A stretch of DNA of 64,000 nucleotides from Butyrivibrio sp. MB2005 (lineage in GTDB: Bacteria; Bacillota; Clostridia; Lachnospirales; Lachnospiraceae): assembly GCF_000424285.1 (NCBI RefSeq), contig NZ_AUJP01000008.1, positions 178,908 to 242,907 of the forward strand. The letters are read 5' to 3'. The number at the start of each line of letters is the position of its first letter. Position 1 is the stretch's first letter. Shown in pieces: positions 17,503 to 26,084 of this stretch. The translations under genes and the position numbers were made by a program. The notes beneath the pieces are model-generated. The model had not been told where the DNA came from, searched no databases, and worked only from the letters and a program-made list of their open reading frames with translations.

Positions 17503-19320
17503 ATGAAAGTAAAAGTATCAGATTTTATTGCAAATTATTTGGTTGAGAAAGGAATAAGCCATAATTTCACTGTTCCGGGTGGCGGAGCAATGCATTTAAA
17601 TGTTTCTTTCGGACATCAGGAGGGACTTACTAACATATTTGTACAACATGAGCAGGCAGCAGCTATATCTGCTGAGGCATATTATAGAATTAACAACAGA
17701 CTGCCGATAGTCTGCTGCACAACAGGCCCCGGTGGTACTAACACCCTTACAGGAGTTCTTGGAGCATGGCTTGATAGTATTCCGATGCTTGTGATTTCCG
17801 GTCAGGTGAAATATCAGACTACTGTTAGAAGTACCGGTGAAAATATGAGAATTCTTGGGGATCAGGAATTTGATATAGTTAAAGTCGTTGCCCCTATGAC
17901 CAAATATGCCGAGATGATTACAAGACCGGAGATGGTGAAATATCATCTTGATAAGGCTATGTATTTAGCAGAACACGGAAGACCGGGACCTGTGTGGCTT
18001 GATATTCCGCAGGATGTACAGTCTGCCATGATAGAGGAAGACAGGTTTGTTGAGTTTAATGAGAGCGAGATGGCAAACACCATACCGCATGAGATTTCAG
18101 ACGTTACTATTAAATTCATTATAGATAAGATTAAGGAATCTAAGCGCCCTGTAATATATACAGGCCCGGAACTTAGAACAGCCGGGGCTTATGAATTATT
18201 TAGAAAAGTAATAGAAAAGCTAAACGTACCGGTTGTCACTTGCTTTGATGGAATAGATGTTCTTGAAGAGGATCATCCGCTTTATGTTGGTAGAGCCGGC
18301 GATGTTGGTAACAGGTATGGTAACTGGGCAGTTCAGAATAGTGACTTTGTGCTTACAATAGGAAGCCGATTGGGTATGCGTCAGGTTGGCTTTACACCGG
18401 AGTCTTGGGCAAGAGAGGCATATGTTGTCATGGTTCACCCGGATCCCTTAGAGGTTACTAAATTCAGAGTTCATGTGGAGCTTCCTGTAAGAAGTGATCC
18501 TAAAGTATTCCTGGAGAGGCTGGATGAGACATTAACACAGCCCCTTGAACGTAAGGAAGACTGGTTTGATATATGCAAGAACTGGAAGGACAAGTATCCT
18601 GTAGTAGACAAGAAGAGGCATTATGCTGACGGGGATTTTGCCAATGCATATTGCTTTATGAATGAATTATGGCCTCTTGTTCCGGAGAATACTATAATTG
18701 CTTCCGCAAATGGTAGTGCATGTGTTGTTGGTGCAAATGCCTTTCTTATAAAGAGTGGACAGAGATTTTTGATCAATAGTGGATGCGCTAGTATGGGATA
18801 TGATCTTCCTGCAGCAATTGGTGCATGTTTTGCAGGAGAGAAAAGGCCCACTATCTGTCTTTCGGGAGATGGCAGTATTCAGATGAATTTGCAGGAACTC
18901 CAGACAGTTGTTTTCCATAAATTGCCGATTAAGATATTTATCATAAATAATGGCGGATACCACTCAATGCGCCAGACTCAGAAGAATCTCTTTCCGGAGT
19001 TTTCTAAAGTAGGTGTTGGTCCTGAATCAGGGGATCTGAGCTTCCCTAACATGCACAAGATTGCTGATGCATATGGTTTGCCATATATGCAGATTCATAG
19101 CAATGGAGAAATGGGTGAGAAGCTGTCTGAATTCATGAAGCTTGAAGGTTATGGATTATGCGAAGTATTTGTGGACGTGGACCAGGCATTCGAGCCTAAG
19201 CCATCTGCAATGAGGAAGCCTGATGGAACTTTGGTATCACCGCCAATGGAAGATATGGCTCCATTTCTTCCCAGAGAGGAACTGAAAGACTTGATGATTA
19301 TTCCGTTGCTGGATGAGTGA
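17503..19320 (+). CDS. Thiamine-diphosphate-dependent enzyme, acetolactate-synthase/YerE-like
   Basis: 605 residues, the usual length for this superfamily. The Pyr domain has the catalytic glutamate in V-Q-H-E-Q-A-A (Glu50) and the G-P-G-G-T-N motif. The PP domain has GDGSIQ (455-457) and N-N at 482-483, the Mg/thiamine-diphosphate signature. ATG 17503 was chosen over an in-frame ATG at 17467, because the catalytic-domain start matches and a purine-rich signal precedes it. It opens an operon with an SDR, a sugar-phosphate-cyclase-like protein, an FGGY kinase and an aldolase, not amino-acid genes, so it is unlikely to make acetolactate. By analogy to YerE it may transfer an acyl unit from a 2-keto acid to CDP-4-keto-3,6-dideoxyhexose. 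An IolD-like role on a cyclitol is an alternative. The function is inference. Confidence 0.85.
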   Translation: MKVKVSDFIANYLVEKGISHNFTVPGGGAMHLNVSFGHQEGLTNIFVQHEQAAAISAEAYYRINNRLPIVCCTTGPGGTNTLTGVLGAWLDSIPMLVISGQVKYQTTVRSTGENMRILGDQEFDIVKVVAPMTKYAEMITRPEMVKYHLDKAMYLAEHGRPGPVWLDIPQDVQSAMIEEDRFVEFNESEMANTIPHEISDVTIKFIIDKIKESKRPVIYTGPELRTAGAYELFRKVIEKLNVPVVTCFDGIDVLEEDHPLYVGRAGDVGNRYGNWAVQNSDFVLTIGSRLGMRQVGFTPESWAREAYVVMVHPDPLEVTKFRVHVELPVRSDPKVFLERLDETLTQPLERKEDWFDICKNWKDKYPVVDKKRHYADGDFANAYCFMNELWPLVPENTIIASANGSACVVGANAFLIKSGQRFLINSGCASMGYDLPAAIGACFAGEKRPTICLSGDGSIQMNLQELQTVVFHKLPIKIFIINNGGYHSMRQTQKNLFPEFSKVGVGPESGDLSFPNMHKIADAYGLPYMQIHSNGEMGEKLSEFMKLEGYGLCEVFVDVDQAFEPKPSAMRKPDGTLVSPPMEDMAPFLPREELKDLMIIPLLDE

Positions 19321-19331
19321 GGTTACTGCGG

Positions 19332-20018
19332 ATGAATGACTTTAATGGTAGAAAGGTATTTCTTACTGGGGCAAGCAGAGGAATTGGAAAATCTATAAAG
19401 GACACTTTTGAAGAGCTTGGAGCTACAGTTATAGCACCGACTCATGCAGAAATGGATCTTACGAATAATGGTTCTATTGATGCATATTTTAATGACAATG
19501 CAGAGGTACTTAAGAATATCGATACCTATGTTCACTGTGCAGGAAGAAATATACTTTCGGGAATTGACGAGATAACAGAGGATGTCTTTGAAGAGGTATT
19601 TCAGGTTAATTTTTTTTCTGCAGCCAGGATTTCTCAAAAGCTTGTAACAGGGATGAAGGATAAACAATTTGGAAGAATAGTGTTTATATCATCTTTATAC
19701 GGAGCAGTTTCACGAGAACGAAGGATAGCGTATTCTTCTTCAAAACATGCATTAAGCGGGCTTATGAAGACCATGACACTTGAGCTTGCGCCTTTTGGAA
19801 TTATGGTTAATTCTGTTGCCCCCGGATATGTAATGACAGAGATGACTAAGAAAAATCTATCAGATGATGAGATAGAGAGTATTAAACAGAACATCCCGAC
19901 AGGGAGATTTCAGGATACGAAAGAGATAGCAGATGCGGTTGCATTCCTGTGCTCTGAGAATAATAAGAGTATAACAGGGCAGTTTTTGGCTGTTGATGGC
20001 GGATTTTTGTGTAGATAA
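19332..20018 (+). CDS. Short-chain dehydrogenase/reductase (SDR)
   Basis: 228 residues, classical SDR length. The cofactor motif TGASRGIG lies at residues 12-19, the catalytic serine in F-I-S-S near residue 121, and Tyr134/Lys138 in Y-S-S-S-K. The C-terminus, I-T-G-Q-F-L-A-V-D-G-G-F, is standard. I chose ATG 19332, nine bases after the AGG of GTGAGG; an upstream GTG (19317) overlaps the previous stop and lies in the signal itself. Placed directly after the thiamine-diphosphate enzyme, it may reduce the new ketone made by that enzyme or act on the cyclase product. The substrate is unknown. Confidence 0.88.
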   Translation: MNDFNGRKVFLTGASRGIGKSIKDTFEELGATVIAPTHAEMDLTNNGSIDAYFNDNAEVLKNIDTYVHCAGRNILSGIDEITEDVFEEVFQVNFFSAARISQKLVTGMKDKQFGRIVFISSLYGAVSRERRIAYSSSKHALSGLMKTMTLELAPFGIMVNSVAPGYVMTEMTKKNLSDDEIESIKQNIPTGRFQDTKEIADAVAFLCSENNKSITGQFLAVDGGFLCR

Positions 20019-20034
20019 GAAGGAGACTATGATA

Positions 20035-21099
20035 ATGGACATTATTGATATCAAATCTAAATTGTATGATTATTCAGTGGAGTTTACGGATGACTTTTCA
20101 AAAAATCTTGAAAAGTTTGAAGATACTACTGCTTACGTTATAGATAAGAACGTATATGAATTATATAAGGACAAGTTTTCCGGAGTGGCAGAAGATCATA
20201 TTTTCCTCATGGACGCAGTTGAGGATAAGAAGAATATGGATACCTGCATGCAAATCATGGAGTTTTGGCAAAAGCTCGGCGTTAGAAAAAACTGGAAGGT
20301 TGTTTGTTTTGGCGGCGGAATAACTCAGGATGTTACTACAATTGCAGCTGATCTGTTCCTTCGTAATATTGAATGGTATTTCTTCCCGACAACTCTTTTG
20401 TCTATGAGTGATTCTTGCATTGGGGGTAAGTGCGGAATCAATTTTGGAGAATATAAGAATCAGATAGGCGTTTTCTATCCGCCTAAGAGAATTATTATTG
20501 ATACAAGGTTTATCAGTACTTTATCTGAAGGTGATTATCTGAATGGTTGGGGAGAGATCCTTAAGTTTTCACTGACCAGTGATGAGAAATTCTATGACGA
20601 GCTTAAAGCAGAGAAAGAGTATATTCCTTGTGCTAAGATAGGCGAGTATATTCATAAAGGATTATTTGTTAAGAAACTTATCATTGAAGAAGATGAGTTT
20701 GAAGCAGATTTAAGACGTGTGCTCAATTATGGTCATACATTTGGACATGCATTGGAGGCATATACACATCATGCAATTCCGCATGGTAAAGGTGTTATCT
20801 GGGGAATTGATGTTGTGAATTATATTGCATGGAAAGAGGGACTGATTTCTGAGGATTATTATCTGGATATTAAGAAATTAATTAAGGACTCGTTCCTTAA
20901 AGAGGAAATTGTAATCGATAAGCCCCACGATTTATTTGAGATTATCAAGACTGATAAGAAAGTTAAGGGAAATGTGATCAATCTGGCTGTTTTGGATGGC
21001 CCCAGTCACTTGATTGTTTATCCAATGAACATAGATGAAAAGTTGGAGAAGCTGTTTGCTGATTATCTGAAGGAGACTCATGAATATTATTGTAATTGA
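20035..21099 (+). CDS. 3-dehydroquinate-synthase-like sugar phosphate cyclase
   Basis: 354 residues. NAD-binding G-G-G-I-T-Q-D-V and P-T-T-L-L-S-M-S-D-S-C-I-G-G-K are present, as are the metal ligands expected for the family: Glu in W-G-E-I-L-K, His in N-Y-G-H-T-F-G-H-A and His in I-P-H-G-K-G. The fold is that of dehydroquinate synthase, 2-epi-5-epi-valiolone synthase and related cyclases. No other shikimate genes are nearby and it sits in a sugar operon, so a sedoheptulose-7-phosphate- or other ketose-phosphate-type substrate is more likely than DAHP. ATG 20035 was chosen with an AAGGAG signal nine bases upstream; ATG 20029 is also in frame. Its 3' end overlaps the kinase gene by 20 nt. Confidence 0.85.
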   Translation: MDIIDIKSKLYDYSVEFTDDFSKNLEKFEDTTAYVIDKNVYELYKDKFSGVAEDHIFLMDAVEDKKNMDTCMQIMEFWQKLGVRKNWKVVCFGGGITQDVTTIAADLFLRNIEWYFFPTTLLSMSDSCIGGKCGINFGEYKNQIGVFYPPKRIIIDTRFISTLSEGDYLNGWGEILKFSLTSDEKFYDELKAEKEYIPCAKIGEYIHKGLFVKKLIIEEDEFEADLRRVLNYGHTFGHALEAYTHHAIPHGKGVIWGIDVVNYIAWKEGLISEDYYLDIKKLIKDSFLKEEIVIDKPHDLFEIIKTDKKVKGNVINLAVLDGPSHLIVYPMNIDEKLEKLFADYLKETHEYYCN

Positions 21100-22402
21100 T
21101 TGCGGAGCTAGTTTCCTTAAGGGGGCTAAGCTTGATGGAACAACCGGAGAGATAATAAAACAGGTTCAAAAGAGTTCTCCTACTGTTCATAGGGATGAGC
21201 CCATTACCGATACAGTGCAGATAGATGCGCTGTCTTCTGCAATTATTGATATGATCAGCGAGCTAAGAGGCGAAGACAAAGAGGTTGCATTTGGCTTATC
21301 GACAGAGATGCATGGTTTTCTTCTGGCTTTCGAGGATGGCAGGGCTTATACGGATTATATTTCATGGCAGAAGGAATATGGGAAACTCAAAATAGGTGAG
21401 AAATCTGCATTTGAGCAGTTATCTGTTCCTGAATATGCTGATGATATAAAAAAGAGTGGAATGCCTTTGAGAGCCGGGCTGCCTAGCTGCAATATGCTCT
21501 ATTTAAAGGATACAGGATTGTTAAGTATAGAAGATAATCTTGTTTTTTATACTCTTGGCGATTATCTTGTTAAACGGGTATTTGGAGTTGAGATTTGTAT
21601 ACATCCTACTAATGCGGCTGCTTCAGGCTTGATGGATATCACATCAGGAAAATGGAATCACAGATTATTCCAAAAGGTTGCAACGGATAAGATAAGGCTG
21701 CCGGAGATAGGAGAGACAAGTACAATATGTGAGTATCAGGGATGCCTTTTTCATCTATTTCCTGCATTGGGAGATCAGCAGGCGGCTTTATACGGTGCCG
21801 GTATTCGGGAAAAGGATTCGCTATCATTTAATCTTGGAACAGGTGCGCAGACTAGCGTTATCGTGGACGGTGCTGAGTTATCTGAGGGAATGCAGACAAG
21901 ACCTTATATTGATGGGAAATATTTAAGGACAATACCTCATTTGCCTTCCGGCAGAGCGTTAAATGTGTACGTGAGGTTTTTGGAGGACGTTTTAGACAGA
22001 TTTGGATTGAATCCTGATAGTAACGATATATGGGATGTTATGTTAAAGGCAGCTTCGGAGGATAGTGAACATTCTTTGGAATGTGATATGAGTTTTTTCG
22101 AGAATCCTATTACAGACCATACATGTGGTAAGATATCAGAGATTGGCGAATATGGATTGACATTGAATAATTTAATGGGATCCATTTTTGATCAGATGAT
22201 TGCTAATTTTCTCTGGGCGGCTGAGAGAGTACAGCCTGATAAAACGAAAGTGACTAAGTTGATTTTTTCAGGTGGAATAGCAAGAAGAATTAAGCCTATA
22301 AGAGATGGTATAATTAAAGCCTATGACGGAATAGATGTCGAGATTGCAGAAAACGAGACACAAAGCGGAGTATATGCATATATAAAGAAGGAGTTAAAGT
22401 AA
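21080..22402 (+). CDS. FGGY-family carbohydrate kinase
   Basis: 440 residues with the ASKHA fold. The N-terminal phosphate-1 motif is I-I-V-I-D-C-G-A-S-F-L-K-G. G-D-Q-Q-A-A-L-Y-G-A-G and N-L-G-T-G-A-Q-T mark the second domain, and F-S-G-G-I-A-R-R with a later E-N-E-T-Q-S-G-V-Y-A match the adenosine site and C-terminal helix. It is a little shorter than typical xylulose or glycerol kinases (~490-510) and closer to sedoheptulokinase. The 20-nt overlap with the cyclase gene implies tight coupling, so it may phosphorylate a ketose that feeds the cyclase. ATG 21080 follows GAAGGAG. The substrate is inferred from context only. Confidence 0.82.
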   Translation: MNIIVIDCGASFLKGAKLDGTTGEIIKQVQKSSPTVHRDEPITDTVQIDALSSAIIDMISELRGEDKEVAFGLSTEMHGFLLAFEDGRAYTDYISWQKEYGKLKIGEKSAFEQLSVPEYADDIKKSGMPLRAGLPSCNMLYLKDTGLLSIEDNLVFYTLGDYLVKRVFGVEICIHPTNAAASGLMDITSGKWNHRLFQKVATDKIRLPEIGETSTICEYQGCLFHLFPALGDQQAALYGAGIREKDSLSFNLGTGAQTSVIVDGAELSEGMQTRPYIDGKYLRTIPHLPSGRALNVYVRFLEDVLDRFGLNPDSNDIWDVMLKAASEDSEHSLECDMSFFENPITDHTCGKISEIGEYGLTLNNLMGSIFDQMIANFLWAAERVQPDKTKVTKLIFSGGIARRIKPIRDGIIKAYDGIDVEIAENETQSGVYAYIKKELK

Positions 22403-22405
22403 TAT

Positions 22406-24019
22406 ATGGAAAAACGTATAGAATTATTAGATTGTACACTGCGTGATGGAGCATATATTGTTGATGCCAAATTTGGAACGCCCGCAATTAAAGGTATCAT
22501 TAGTAAAATGCAGGAAGCGAATGTAGAGATTATCGAATGCGGCTGGTTAAAGAACACGCCTCATGTTGAAGGTACGTCTTTTTTTCATGTGCCGGATGAT
22601 GTTATTCAATACATTACTAAGCGTGATGAAAGAGTAACTTATGTTACAATGATTGACTGGGATAGATATGATTTGTCGTATCTGCCGGAGTGTGACCACA
22701 AATCTATTGATGCTATACGTGTTGTATTCCCTCATGGTAAGCACAGAGAGGGCATTGAGGTTGCAAAGCAGATAAGAGATAAGGGTTATCAGATTTACCT
22801 TCAGGCTGCCAATACGCTGGCATATTCCAATGATGATCTTAAAGATCTTGCAAGCGCCATAAATGAATTAAATCCGGTGGCTATTTCTGTTGTTGATACT
22901 TTTGGTGCAATGTATGAGGATGATCTGGATAGAATCATAGAGGTTTTGGATGGTTGTCTGGACAGACATATTAAGCTTGGGTTCCACTCTCATAATAATC
23001 AGCAGTTGTCATTTGCTCTTACGATGCATTTCGTGGAGAGGCTTCTTAAGATGGATAGACAGTGCATTGTTGATGCCAGTCTATGCGGAATGGGAAGAGG
23101 CGCCGGAAATGCAACAACTGAGCTTGTGACCAGCTATTTAAACAAGAAGCATTCCGGAAATTACGATATGAATGCGGTCATGGATGCAATTGATATGTAT
23201 ATGGAAGGATTTAAAGAGAAATTCTCTTGGGGATACTCTACTCCATATTTTATTGCAGGCTTATATTGCTGTCATGTTAATAACATTGCATATCTGCTTA
23301 AGAATCACAGAACAAATGCAAGAGATATGAGAAATATCATTGAATCTTTGTCCGAAGATGACCGTAAGAAATATGATTATGATCTCCTGGAGGAGAAGTA
23401 TTTAGAAAATCAGAATAGAATTGTTGATGACGAAGAAACGATAAATGCTCTTAGAGATAAGTTCAAAGGAAAAGAGATACTTTTCATTGCTCCCGGTAAG
23501 TCAGTTACTGAGCAGGAAGAGAAGATTAAAAAGTATATTGAAGAGAAGAAGCCTGTAGTAATTGGTATTAATGCTATTCATCCTGATTATGACTTTGATT
23601 ATCTTTTCCTTATTGGAGCTGTTAGATATGAATATGCAAAATCTGTGTATCCGGAGAAGTTTAATGCGGTAAAGAGGATTCTCCTTTCAAGCATAAAGAC
23701 AGTTCCTGGAAGCAACGAGATGGTTATCAATTTTAACCGTGTCATCAAAAGAGGATGGGAGCATTTTGACAATGCTGTAATCTGCGGCCTTAGATTTATG
23801 GATCAGCTTAATGTTACTGATATTACTCTTGCCGGATTTGATGGATTTAAGAATAAGTATAATGAGAGTTATGCTGATGCATCCTTACCGACGCTTAATC
23901 CTGATAATAAGTGGGATGAGCTTAATGAAGAAATAACAGATATGTTCCTGGATTTTAAGAAGACAACAGAGACTACTATGAGTATTAAATTCCTTACAGA
24001 GAGCATTTTTAATAAATAA
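22406..24019 (+). CDS. DRE-TIM (HMGL-like) aldolase fused to a C-terminal DUF115/MptE-like domain
   Basis: 537 residues in two parts. Residues ~1-300 form a DRE-TIM metallolyase barrel: L-L-D-C-T-L-R-D-G-A at the start (Arg-Asp pair), the metal-binding His194-Ser-His196, and a G-M-G-R-G-A-G-N segment. Known members include 4-hydroxy-2-oxovalerate aldolase and homocitrate synthase, which make or split 2-keto acids. Residues ~345-537 form a separate alpha/beta domain (I-L-F-I-A-P-G-K-S, later I-T-L-A-G-F-D-G-F) resembling DUF115/MptE-like domains. It starts 3 nt after the kinase stop. A 2-keto acid from this aldolase could be the donor for the thiamine-diphosphate enzyme four genes upstream. 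That link is inference. Confidence 0.8.
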   Translation: MEKRIELLDCTLRDGAYIVDAKFGTPAIKGIISKMQEANVEIIECGWLKNTPHVEGTSFFHVPDDVIQYITKRDERVTYVTMIDWDRYDLSYLPECDHKSIDAIRVVFPHGKHREGIEVAKQIRDKGYQIYLQAANTLAYSNDDLKDLASAINELNPVAISVVDTFGAMYEDDLDRIIEVLDGCLDRHIKLGFHSHNNQQLSFALTMHFVERLLKMDRQCIVDASLCGMGRGAGNATTELVTSYLNKKHSGNYDMNAVMDAIDMYMEGFKEKFSWGYSTPYFIAGLYCCHVNNIAYLLKNHRTNARDMRNIIESLSEDDRKKYDYDLLEEKYLENQNRIVDDEETINALRDKFKGKEILFIAPGKSVTEQEEKIKKYIEEKKPVVIGINAIHPDYDFDYLFLIGAVRYEYAKSVYPEKFNAVKRILLSSIKTVPGSNEMVINFNRVIKRGWEHFDNAVICGLRFMDQLNVTDITLAGFDGFKNKYNESYADASLPTLNPDNKWDELNEEITDMFLDFKKTTETTMSIKFLTESIFNK

Positions 24020-24042
24020 TTAAAGATTTACGAGATAGAGAG

Positions 24043-25008
24043 ATGGTACATAATAAGAAAAAGAAGTTAAGTATAATGATTCCTTGCTACAATGAGGAAG
24101 ATAATATTCCTGCAATAGGAAATGCGATAGCGGAGGAAATAGAAAAGTCTCTTCCTGAGTATGATTACGAGATATGCTATGTTGATAATGCTTCAACCGA
24201 TAATACGAGAGAGCATATAGAAAAACAGTGCGCAGAGAATAAGAAATTCAAGGCTATTTATAATGTAACGAATTTTGGTCAGTTTAATTCTCCCTTTCAT
24301 GGGATTTGTTCTCTTGATGGGGACTGTGTAATCCCGATTTGTGCGGATTTCCAGGATCCTGTAGAGATGATCCCGATATTCGTACATGAGTGGGAGAAGG
24401 GACATAAGATTGTAAGTGGTGTTAAGTCATCCAGCAAAGAGAATGGATTTGTATATTTCCTTAGATCCATTTATTACAAGATGATAAAGGAAATGTCATC
24501 TGTCAGGATGATTGAGCATTTTACAGGATTTGGTTTATATGACAAGTCATTTGTTAAGCTCCTTAGACAGCTTAATGATCCACTTCCGTTTATTAGAGGA
24601 ATCGTTGCAGAGTATGGAGAAGGCTTTAATCTCAAGACTATTGAGTACGAGCAGCCACAGAGAAGGGCGGGCAAAACTCACAATAATTTCTTTACTTTAT
24701 ACGATGCTGCAATGCTTAGCTTTACTTCATATACCAAGGTTGGTCTTAGACTTATGACCTGGCTTGGATTTTTAGTTGGAATTATAGATGTAATTGTAGC
24801 TATTGTATATCTTGTTCTTAAACTGACGCACTGGAATGAGTTCCATGCAGGTTATGCGCCTATGATAATCGGTATGTTTTTGATAGGCGCTGTTCAGCTG
24901 GCATTTATGGGATTTATGGGAGAATATATCCTTAATATCAATTCCAGAACGATTAACAGACCGGTTGTTGTTGAGGAGAAAAGGATTAATTTCGAATCTG
25001 AAGAATAA
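24043..25008 (+). CDS. GT2 polyprenyl-phosphate sugar transferase (GtrB/DPM1-like)
   Basis: 321 residues. A GT-A domain begins S-I-M-I-P-C-Y-N-E-E-D-N-I, with D-N-A-S-T-D-N-T and A-D-F-Q-D-P as nucleotide/metal motifs. Two C-terminal membrane helices (~235-260 and ~270-295) are followed by a short basic tail. This is the layout of bactoprenol glucosyltransferase GtrB and dolichol-phosphate-mannose synthase relatives, which load a sugar on undecaprenyl phosphate at the inner face. A matching GtrA-like flippase gene is at 36325. ATG 24043 follows a GATAGAGAG signal. A GT-C protein such as the GtrII-like one at 40022 could use the product. Confidence 0.87.
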   Translation: MVHNKKKKLSIMIPCYNEEDNIPAIGNAIAEEIEKSLPEYDYEICYVDNASTDNTREHIEKQCAENKKFKAIYNVTNFGQFNSPFHGICSLDGDCVIPICADFQDPVEMIPIFVHEWEKGHKIVSGVKSSSKENGFVYFLRSIYYKMIKEMSSVRMIEHFTGFGLYDKSFVKLLRQLNDPLPFIRGIVAEYGEGFNLKTIEYEQPQRRAGKTHNNFFTLYDAAMLSFTSYTKVGLRLMTWLGFLVGIIDVIVAIVYLVLKLTHWNEFHAGYAPMIIGMFLIGAVQLAFMGFMGEYILNINSRTINRPVVVEEKRINFESEE

Positions 25009-25017
25009 AATAATTAA

Positions 25018-25046
25018 GGGCTGGTATGCATGAATATCAGCTCTTT
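25018..25046 (+). terminator. Weak terminator-like hairpin
   Basis: GGGCTGGTAT pairs with ATATCAGCTC (10 bp, two G-U pairs) around a 6-nt loop, followed by only TTTG. It is a partial terminator or attenuator between the GT2 gene and the epimerase gene. Confidence 0.35.
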
Positions 25047-25069
25047 GTTGCGTTAAGGAGCATGGCTTA

Positions 25070-26038
25070 ATGAACAATGATAAAAGCGTAATAGTAACAG
25101 GAGCCGCAGGTTTTGCAGGATATAGTCTTACGATGCATCTGCTTATGCATAGTTATAAGGTGATTGCGGTTGTTCGTCCGGGTTCTAGGCATAATAACAG
25201 GCTTGAACCGGGAAATTTGATGAATACTATTGAGATTGATTCTGACAAATGCGGATTGAGGCCGGAAATAGATGAGGCTATAATTAAGCAAAGGCTTAAG
25301 GTAGTTGAACTGGATAGTTCGGAATATTCGAAGTTACCGGAGTTTATTGACTGCGAATGCGAAGCTTTTTATCACCTCACGTGGGCCGGCGGAAGAGATG
25401 ACTTTCAGGAGCAGATGGTGAATATTGATCAATCTGTTGCCGCGATAGAGGCTGCCGCAAAGATAGGTTGTAAAAGGTTCATTTGTACCGGATCACAGGC
25501 AGAGTATGGCGTGTGTAATGATGTTATTACAGAGGAGCTTTGTCCTAAGCCTGTAAATGCCTATGGAGCTGCTAAGGTTGCAGCCATGTATCTGACAAAG
25601 AGACGGGCTGAGCAGATTGGTATTGAATGGATATGGGGACGTATTTTCAGTCTGTATGGATTGTATGAACAAGCAGGACGTATGTTGCCGGATTTAATTC
25701 GAAAGCTAAGCGATGGCGAGACTGTTTCCTTAAGTGATTGTTCTCAGAATTGGGATTATTTAGATGCCTGCGATGCAGCAGAGGCCATTATAGCGCTTGG
25801 AGAACGTGGTAGAAGCGGAGAGATTTACAATATCGCAAGAGGTGATTATAAGCCTCTGAAATCTTTTGTTAAGGAAATGGAAGAGAAGTATAGTAATGGT
25901 GGAACAGTTATCTTTGGAGAGAGGGCGAAACCTTATGTTTCTCTTAGCCCCAGTGTGGAGAAGATAAAGAATGATACCGGATGGGAACCGAAGGTTGCGT
26001 TTTTGCAGGATTATTCACGTATAATGGATAGAGAATAA
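25070..26038 (+). CDS. NAD-dependent epimerase/dehydratase (extended SDR)
   Basis: 322 residues. GAAGFAG near the N-terminus is the NAD motif, T-G-S-Q-A-E-Y-G supplies the serine region and Y-G-A-A-K the catalytic Tyr/Lys. A C-terminal substrate-binding segment ends G-W-E-P-K-V. This is an extended SDR acting on nucleotide sugars, such as a C4 reductase, C3/C5 epimerase partner or tyvelose/abequose-synthase-like enzyme. In a CDP-sugar cassette the likely substrate is a CDP-4-keto-deoxyhexose or its branched product. The gene follows a weak hairpin and starts at ATG 25070 with AAGGAG about 12 nt upstream. Exact reaction unknown. Confidence 0.82.
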   Translation: MNNDKSVIVTGAAGFAGYSLTMHLLMHSYKVIAVVRPGSRHNNRLEPGNLMNTIEIDSDKCGLRPEIDEAIIKQRLKVVELDSSEYSKLPEFIDCECEAFYHLTWAGGRDDFQEQMVNIDQSVAAIEAAAKIGCKRFICTGSQAEYGVCNDVITEELCPKPVNAYGAAKVAAMYLTKRRAEQIGIEWIWGRIFSLYGLYEQAGRMLPDLIRKLSDGETVSLSDCSQNWDYLDACDAAEAIIALGERGRSGEIYNIARGDYKPLKSFVKEMEEKYSNGGTVIFGERAKPYVSLSPSVEKIKNDTGWEPKVAFLQDYSRIMDRE

Positions 26039-26084
26039 AATTATAGAAATATAATGTTGGTATATAAAGGAGATTTGGATCAGA

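Noticed and set aside
17503..19320. Acetolactate synthase of branched-chain amino-acid synthesis
   Set aside because: Active-site motifs fit the superfamily, but no ilvN, ilvC or ilvD is adjacent and all operon partners are sugar enzymes.
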